Below are positions 58,171-64,000 of a stretch of 64,000 nucleotides of DNA, in pieces (position 1 is the stretch's first letter; every line of letters starts with the position of its first letter). Both the position numbers and the translations under genes were made by a program. The notes beneath the pieces are model-generated. The model had not been told where the DNA came from, did no database searches, and was given only the letters and a program-made list of their open reading frames with translations. The stretch is from Flammula alnicola (Eukaryota > Basidiomycota > Agaricomycetes > Agaricales > Strophariaceae), in contig JADNRV010000017.1 of assembly GCA_015499995.1 (NCBI GenBank), forward strand, positions 62,001-126,000, in the 5' to 3' direction.

Positions 58171-60256
58171 ATCTTGCGCAAAGACTGAGGGCCAGTTGCC
58201 TGGAATCTCCTGCGCCGTCCGAACCTGGAGAGATTATGGGTGTGGTAGAGTGAGAAGGGTGCGGTGCCATGAGAAGCAACATTCTCATATGTAGTCCGGA
58301 ATTGGCTGAGTCACTCGGAATGACAGTGGATATACTTAGAGCCATTCTCGACTACGACATGCTAGGACATACTAGAAGGCGCGAGGTTCTTGCATCTCGA
58401 AGACTTGGGCTTGAATGTCGCTGGAAGGAAAATGTTGTAATGAACCTAAAGCTGTCGTCTGACGCTCGGTTATTACCGCACGTTCAAAGGGTCTGAATTT
58501 GAATGATCAAGTTGGAGCGAAGTTCGGTAAGTAATACATGGATTCTTTGCAACCTTACATTCTAAGCTGAATGGATAGTTCCAGAGTGATGAACACCTTG
58601 GATCCAACAACCTGCGAATTCACGCCTGACTTTGCGCTCGGGCGATTTCAGCGGCACATCCTCGATTGCCAAGAACGTTTCTTAAGTTTGTTTATTAATA
58701 TTTGTACATTGATCTATAAACACAGTCTCTATGAAAACACACCTCCTCCTCATAGCATGAAGCCTCTACTCTAGATACGAAGGTTGCTTTTAGGAGCCTG
58801 CTCGAGCAGAAGCATCGAGAATACAAAAACAATCGAAAATGGTGAAGAAGCAGACAGTGGAGCAGGCCAATCAGGCCCTAGGAAGCTGGTGCTCGGATCG
58901 ATACGCGTCGAGTAGGCAGTGTGGGGCTATTTGCTCCGCAACTTCGTTTGGTTCTTCCCGCCACAGAAAGGCCCCAAACCAAGGAGCCACTATATCATTG
59001 AAGTTCCCATCGATCTGTGAGCACTGCCATCGAAATGCTGTTCATTGCATTGATGCTAGCTTAAAATTGGAACGGGGCGGCGAAATTTGGGGAGCGTTCA
59101 AGTGGTCTTGTGTTCTGCGACATGACACACACGAGGCCGATAAGTCGTATTTTAATCCTGTGACTGGAAAGTTGTCTTCTCACCAGACCCGCTGTTGGTG
59201 TTTAATTGAAACTCGAACCGGGCGCTTATCGAGTTTGGGTGTGAAAGTTATTCCATAGATATATGGCGAAGTTCTCGTCCTTTCAAAAATATGCTGGGAG
59301 TGGCTCTAGCTCGAGAACTTTGATGTCGGTGTTTCGTTGCTCTTTCATCAGGTGAGGACTTTGGTTGAATGCATTTTATGTGTCCGATAAGTTGATGTTA
59401 GAAGACACGAGGGCATGATATCGCATTTCAATTCTATGCAAAGCTATGCATTCCGACACGTTGCACTTGTTCAATTGTTTCTGGTGACATGTTGGAAGTG
59501 CTGGGACCTCCACTTATATTCTTCCTTTCAATACCTGCGGATTACTTGTGCATCTGAGCAGTCAGCCACCCCTGGCACTGGCGCCCGTTGATTCATTCTT
59601 CGACATTCTATATGATAGTCTAAGCGCGATAACGTTAAAATTCTAATAAAAAGACATGCACTCACAGCAAAAGAGTATAAAGCCATGCTTGTATTGATCC
59701 TCGTCAATCACTTTGGTGGTTGAACAGGATCGTTTTCACGAGTCCTTTAGCAAGGGGCGGGCGCCACTGTGACCTGGCTATTTAGAACAGTTCAATTAAT
59801 TAAGCCATCGCTGATCAAACTTTCCGGGTGTACACATGTTGGTTCTGCTACATAATCGTCCCAAAATATGTCAAACGTGAGTTTGAAACTGGAAGTCTGG
59901 GGAACCACTAGGTAGTTTAGGCTGTGCCATGAGTCAGGGTAAGAATGGTCTTGGAATGGTCGTATTGTAGCGAACAGACGTATTGTTGAAGGTGAAAGGG
60001 GGTAGTAACTCCTCTATTTTTCGGCTTCAGTCCCTGCTTCTTTGTACTCTCGCGATATTCGAAGATAAGGGAGCCTGGTTGAGGCGTCTTATGAAGGCTC
60101 GGCATCGGGAAACAATGCCGCGACCCGCGACGGAAACTCGCGTAATCCAATCACGTGATGCTTAATGACGCGTCGTCACTGTAAGTAATTCGAGCACTTT
60201 CCAACATTCCGCCGTCTTTCTCCCTTCCTGTCTTTCTTAGAGTGCTTTTTGTAATA
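58171..60256. other. Two kilobases without a recognised gene
   Basis: It contains the 5' flanks of the SEC14-like gene (left) and the PPPDE gene (right). A plus-strand frame at 58839-59258 (MVKKQTVEQANQALGSWCSD) is open for 139 codons, but it shows no known motif and no splice support. I rate it unproven. Confidence 0.4.
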
Positions 60257-62667
60257 ATGTCATTTCCCGTAAAACTATACGTGTACGACCTCAGCAATGG
60301 AATGGCTCGCCAACTATCTCGACAACTAACTGGGAGGCAAATAGATGGAATCTGGTATGTTATCGATCTCTTCTCGTATTTTGTCACCTAAAGGGATCAA
60401 AATTATGCAGGCATACATCTGTCGTTGTCTTTGGAAGAGAGATATTTTATGGTCAAGGAATCAATACGACAGCTCCTGGACGTTCTCATGCAAGTACCTT
60501 TCACGAGTACTTCATTGGGCTGGAGATATTGACTTCGACTGTCACACTATAGCATGGTTCGCCGATGCAGGTGATAGATATAGGAGAAACAGCGCTAGAT
60601 GAGGAAACTTTTGACGAATACCTGCACGAGATGAAGCAGCATTACACTGCTGACAAAGTATGTCATCTCGATGTGCTAACTTCCGATGCGTCGTGGAAAC
60701 TGACATGATCCAGTACCATCTTCTAGGTACGAATACCTCACAAACATCTTATATTTGCAGATCACTGATGCAGATACAGAATTTAATTGCAATTCGTTCA
60801 CGGACGACTGCGTCGGCTTTCTGACTGGCCAGAGTATCCCTGCTTTCATTAAAGGTTGGATTCCTCGTTGGATAATATGATGCCTTCTCTCATAACGTTT
60901 CTTACTAGACCTCCCTACTGATTTCCTATCAACTCCATTCGGTGCCGCATTACGCCCAACGATTGATGCTATGTATCGACGCCCTTCACCTGGTGCTGCT
61001 CCTTCCATTCCATCTCCATCTACAGCAGCCAGAGCCTCACCCAACCCTCAACTTGCTGCGTCCATTCTCCAAGCCGTTGCCTCTCAAGCAGGCGGGTCCA
61101 CAGATGGTGCCCGAACGACCGATTCGCTGACGGCCCTATTCACATCATCACCAATCCTACCTCGTTTAACAGTTTCCTGAAGAGTCACAGAGCAGCAGTG
61201 GCTTTCTTCACCAGCGAAACGTGTCCACCATGTAAAATGATCGAGCCGGTCTTTGAGCGCTTGTCTGAAGAGAAAGGATTGCATGAAGGAAAGAATGGGG
61301 CTGGGTTTGCGAAGATCGATATCGACGTGGGTATGGGCAGGAATCTCGCATCGGAATGGGGGATTCGGGCTACTCCTACGTTCATATTCTTCTTAGATGG
61401 GAAGAAGGTATGGACTGATTCTTTATCTAACTTTGACTGGCTGACTAACAATTTTTGTTAGCTCGATGAACTCAAAGGCGCAAATCAGAACGAGCTGAGG
61501 AATTTAGTCGACTTGCTGCTTTTCCAGGCCTATCCCCGTAAGTTGATGCACGGTCTCCATCCCATAAACAACACTCAATACTTCTCCCCTTGGTAGCACA
61601 TCCTCACACATCTATCCCGATGCCTGCCATCCAGGCCCTTTCTATGAACCCCATCATCTTTTCCCAGGTCCCAGCTATCGAAACCGTCCTGGCCAAACTG
61701 TCCTCGTTCATAGATGACCAACCCTCCTGGCCAGAAGCAGCAACACAAACGAAAGCCGAGGTGAAAGCAGTCATATCTACTACTGTCCTGCCTTATCTCA
61801 GGTCGCGATTCCCAGCCTCGAACTCGCCAAAGGTCCTTCCATCTGCTACACCGGCCATTCTTACTGCTTGGACCCAAGCAACTAGCGTCATGGCCTCCGC
61901 CCTTCCCGTGGAGTCTCTCTTCCCCCTGGTCGACATGTGGAGACTGGCATTCTTGGATCCGGCAGTAGGTGCATGGGCGGCGTCGTTAACCCCTTCCTCT
62001 GCAAGCGACCCCGTCGGCGTGTTCCTACCCAAGGCCATCAGCTCGCAGGACACACCTACCAAGGGCGCACGTAACTACATTCTAACCGTGCTGCGTCTTC
62101 TCTGCAACGCCTTCTCCAGCCCAGTCCTCGCACGGAAACTGTTACGGGAGGATATGCGGCAGAAGATCACATCGGTGCTTGTTCCAAGCCTGCTACATAC
62201 AGACCCGGTAGTCCGCACAGCGGCGGCCAGTTTGGCATTTGACGTTGCTGCTGTGATACAGAAGGATCGCGTGGAGTCGGTGAGAACTGGGAAAGGGATC
62301 AGGCCCGGGTCGGAGGAGGACCTCGCGGATTGGCAGGTGGAAATGGTCAGCGCACTGCTCGAGGCGCTGGATAGAGAGAAGGAGAACGAGGAAGTTGGTA
62401 AGCAGCTGCGTGTCAAACAAAGTAACCTGTTCGTGATTGACATTTTGTGTTATTGCAGTGCATCGCCTCACAGCAGCACTGGCATTTTACGTGCGCCTTT
62501 CACCACACTACGAGACGCAGATTAAGCCCCTTCTCGAGGTTCTGCAGAGTAGAGACGTGTTGAAGGGAAAACTCGCGAAAGGCGATGGATGGAACGTTGA
62601 TGGCGGTATTGGCAAGAAGGACATTAGGAAGCTGGTGGAGGAGGTCGCGATGAAATTGTGTGCATGA
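60257..62667 (+). CDS. PPPDE (DeSI-type) isopeptidase - thioredoxin - PUL fusion protein
   Basis: Three domains in one protein of about 640 residues. PPPDE domain: [20 protein letters not shown], catalytic His34 in [16 protein letters not shown], catalytic Cys102 in [17 protein letters not shown]; such enzymes remove SUMO or ubiquitin. A Ser/Pro/Ala linker follows. The thioredoxin domain has [20 protein letters not shown] (CPPC active site), AKIDIDVG, and [14 protein letters not shown] (cis-Pro). The PUL domain (Armadillo-like, Cdc48/p97-binding in PLAA/Ufd3) covers the last 320 residues, including [37 protein letters not shown] and [12 protein letters not shown]. The second intron (60490-60552) has a GC donor. 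One base seems missing near 61140, in the joint between linker and thioredoxin domain. The C-terminus is MKLCA, stop 62665-62667. The activity is inferred from domains. Confidence 0.88.
60490..60552 (+). other. GC-AG intron in the PPPDE-thioredoxin-PUL gene
   Basis: The exon ends CGTTCTCAT, the intron begins GCAAGT and ends CACTATAG, and the next exon begins CATGGTTCGCCG. Splicing gives [13 protein letters not shown], the conserved family sequence. Confidence 0.85.
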
Positions 62668-64000
62668 TTTTTGGTTAATTTCATTGCTTCGTCGAGTATG
62701 TTCAAGAAATATTTTGTAGAGACAGCTCAGGTATTACTCCATATTGTGTTCTCAGTTTGCAGATGCTGTGCGGAGGAGAAAAAGACCTAAAAAGACCCTG
62801 CAGACAACGCGTACTTACCTGCCCTAAACGTGCACGTGTTCCAGCCGCCAAGCGGCACGTGATCAAATCGACTACATAAGCATCCCTGCGCCCGGCCGCC
62901 GGCTGTCCTTCTCTCCCGGCGCATTAGACTCACCTCTCTCATCCTTATTTTAACCCAAGTCTTCCCCCGCGGCCATTTATCGCCTGGACATAAGCTTCAG
63001 GATCATTTACCCTGCTTTCCTTGTCTGCAAGGACGTGTCCTGGGGTCGTCGACTCGTCGCTGCTTTCGTATACTGCGACAAATAGTTCACGGAAGACCAT
63101 ATGCTTTCATACTGCCGGACTCTAACCGGTTCATTCTATCTGTTTTCGCTTAATGCGGGTCGAATGATGTGTAATTCTCATTCGGAGGGCGTTATCAACT
63201 TTGAATGGAGCGAACTGTCCAGAATAGCCCACTACCCTCCACGATCCTTCAAGGCCACCATCAAACACGAGTATGCGCGTCTAGTACCAAGCATTTCACA
63301 AGGCGTCTGGCCGGAGTTGTTTCTCGTAACCGGACGCAACCGCAGTCCGTTCCATCACAACCTACTTATCTACTTGTCTTGGGATGCGTGACAGTTTCTT
63401 AAATGGACAGGCTCGCTCTCAGCAACAGACGTACGCAGTTCGATGACGAGATCGGTTATAGGGCTGTGGGCGGACTATTATGGTTCGCACGGCATCCTTC
63501 GACTCCGACTGTACGGCGCTCTAGTCCCCCGTATCCTGGGCCAATAAAATCACTGAACTCGGGATTCTAGGATCCAATCCAACTCTTGGCGGAACACAAA
63601 GTTCAATTCATTGATGCTCGCCGAGAGCATTGCTGCGGAGAGGACAAGAAATCTTATCCACATCCCTTCGCACAAAGGAAAGCACCTCGCCGGTCCAAGA
63701 AGGATCTACATACCATGTGTTACTCAGGCCTATTCTTCATCCTTCATCTTGCCTACCGAACCCCAAAGATTTCGCGAACGACGGACCGAAGTCTCTTTTC
63801 ACGAGGCTTATCGTACTGATAAGATCATAAGACCATCTTACCATCTGATAAGATCGTTCGTTATCAGATAAACCCTCGGATTATCGTCCGCTCCCTTCTG
63901 TGAGAGTGTGTATTTTGCTTCTGCTATTTTTAATCCACACGATTCCATTTGCGGTTGCCCAGACAAATTCTACCTCAGAAAACTGACTGTAAACTCGTCT
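62668..64000. other. Right end of window; no gene recognised
   Basis: A pyrimidine-rich stretch at 62900-62960 looks like a promoter or leader. The plus-strand frames at 63101-63391 and 63586-63871 are short and lack motifs. The only notable feature is the GATA motif cluster. Confidence 0.45.
63807..63886. promoter_or_regulatory. Cluster of GATA-factor motifs
   Basis: Within 80 bp there are two TGATAAG sites (63817, 63846), a back-to-back TTATCAGATAA (63861-63871) and two further TTATC words on the complementary strand. HGATAR is the target of fungal GATA factors (AreA/Nit2, WC and siderophore regulators). The cluster probably serves a gene to the right of the window or the frames at 63.1 kb. 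Binding is inferred. Confidence 0.45.

Noticed and set aside
58839..59258. Short-chain dehydrogenase suggested by the start MVKKQTVEQANQAL
   Set aside because: No GxxxGxG nucleotide-binding motif, YxxxK motif or any later SDR segment in any frame.
1..64000. CRISPR arrays, rRNA, tRNA genes and biosynthetic megasynthases
   Set aside because: Both strands were read for regularly spaced repeats, conserved rRNA words, tRNA arms and PKS/NRPS motifs; none was found by eye, though tRNA genes could be missed without a covariance search.

Overview
This window is nuclear DNA of a basidiomycete fungus, most likely an Agaricomycete. The genes are broken by many short introns of about 50-75 nt with GTNNGT donors and pyrimidine-AG acceptors. 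Several families are typical of mushroom-forming fungi: aryl-alcohol-dehydrogenase-type aldo/keto reductases, GPI-anchored GH16 glucanases, EHN-type epoxide hydrolases, and small secreted proteins with a DPNLVPQFG core. No prokaryotic operon, rRNA, tRNA or CRISPR feature was seen.

Layout. 0.6-2.1 kb: an intact zinc-independent quinone oxidoreductase (PIG3 type). 3.8-6.7 kb: two genes for a small secreted protein family, each made of two repeats joined by a Pro/Ala linker. 8.3-17 kb: an accessory block with three paralogues of an unrecognised acidic protein. It is bracketed by two decayed aldo/keto reductase fragments and interrupted by a repeat-rich, G-skewed insert (12.2-14.5 kb). 17.2-29 kb: three full-length aldo/keto reductase genes, a GH16 glucanase and an uncharacterised gene lying between direct repeats. 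A Helitron-like tandem repeat (25.1-25.4 kb) is also here. 29.5-34.6 kb: a MYND fragment, an alpha/beta-hydrolase lipase and an epoxide hydrolase. 35-46 kb: a pair of inverted, gene-like duplicate units enclosing a long-TIR DNA transposon (36.8-38.6 kb), a DUF4203 membrane protein and a small conserved gene. 46.2-62.7 kb: a gene-dense housekeeping block with a DEAH RNA helicase (DHR2/DHX33 type), the cohesin loader SCC2, a SEC14-like lipid transfer protein and a PPPDE-thioredoxin-PUL fusion protein. 62.7-64 kb: no gene recognised, but a cluster of GATA motifs.

The left 46 kb is duplication-rich accessory sequence; the right 17 kb is conserved. Enzymes in the left part (quinone reductase, aldo/keto reductases, epoxide hydrolase) fit aromatic or xenobiotic detoxification, but no shared pathway is proven.

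Many genes, including ones normally essential (SCC2, the DEAH helicase), show single-base deletions that break otherwise perfectly conserved reading frames. This looks more like residual consensus error than widespread pseudogenisation. Calls of decay, apart from the short remnants, should be read with that in mind. Exon boundaries were inferred by eye from splice consensus and family knowledge; no alignment was run.
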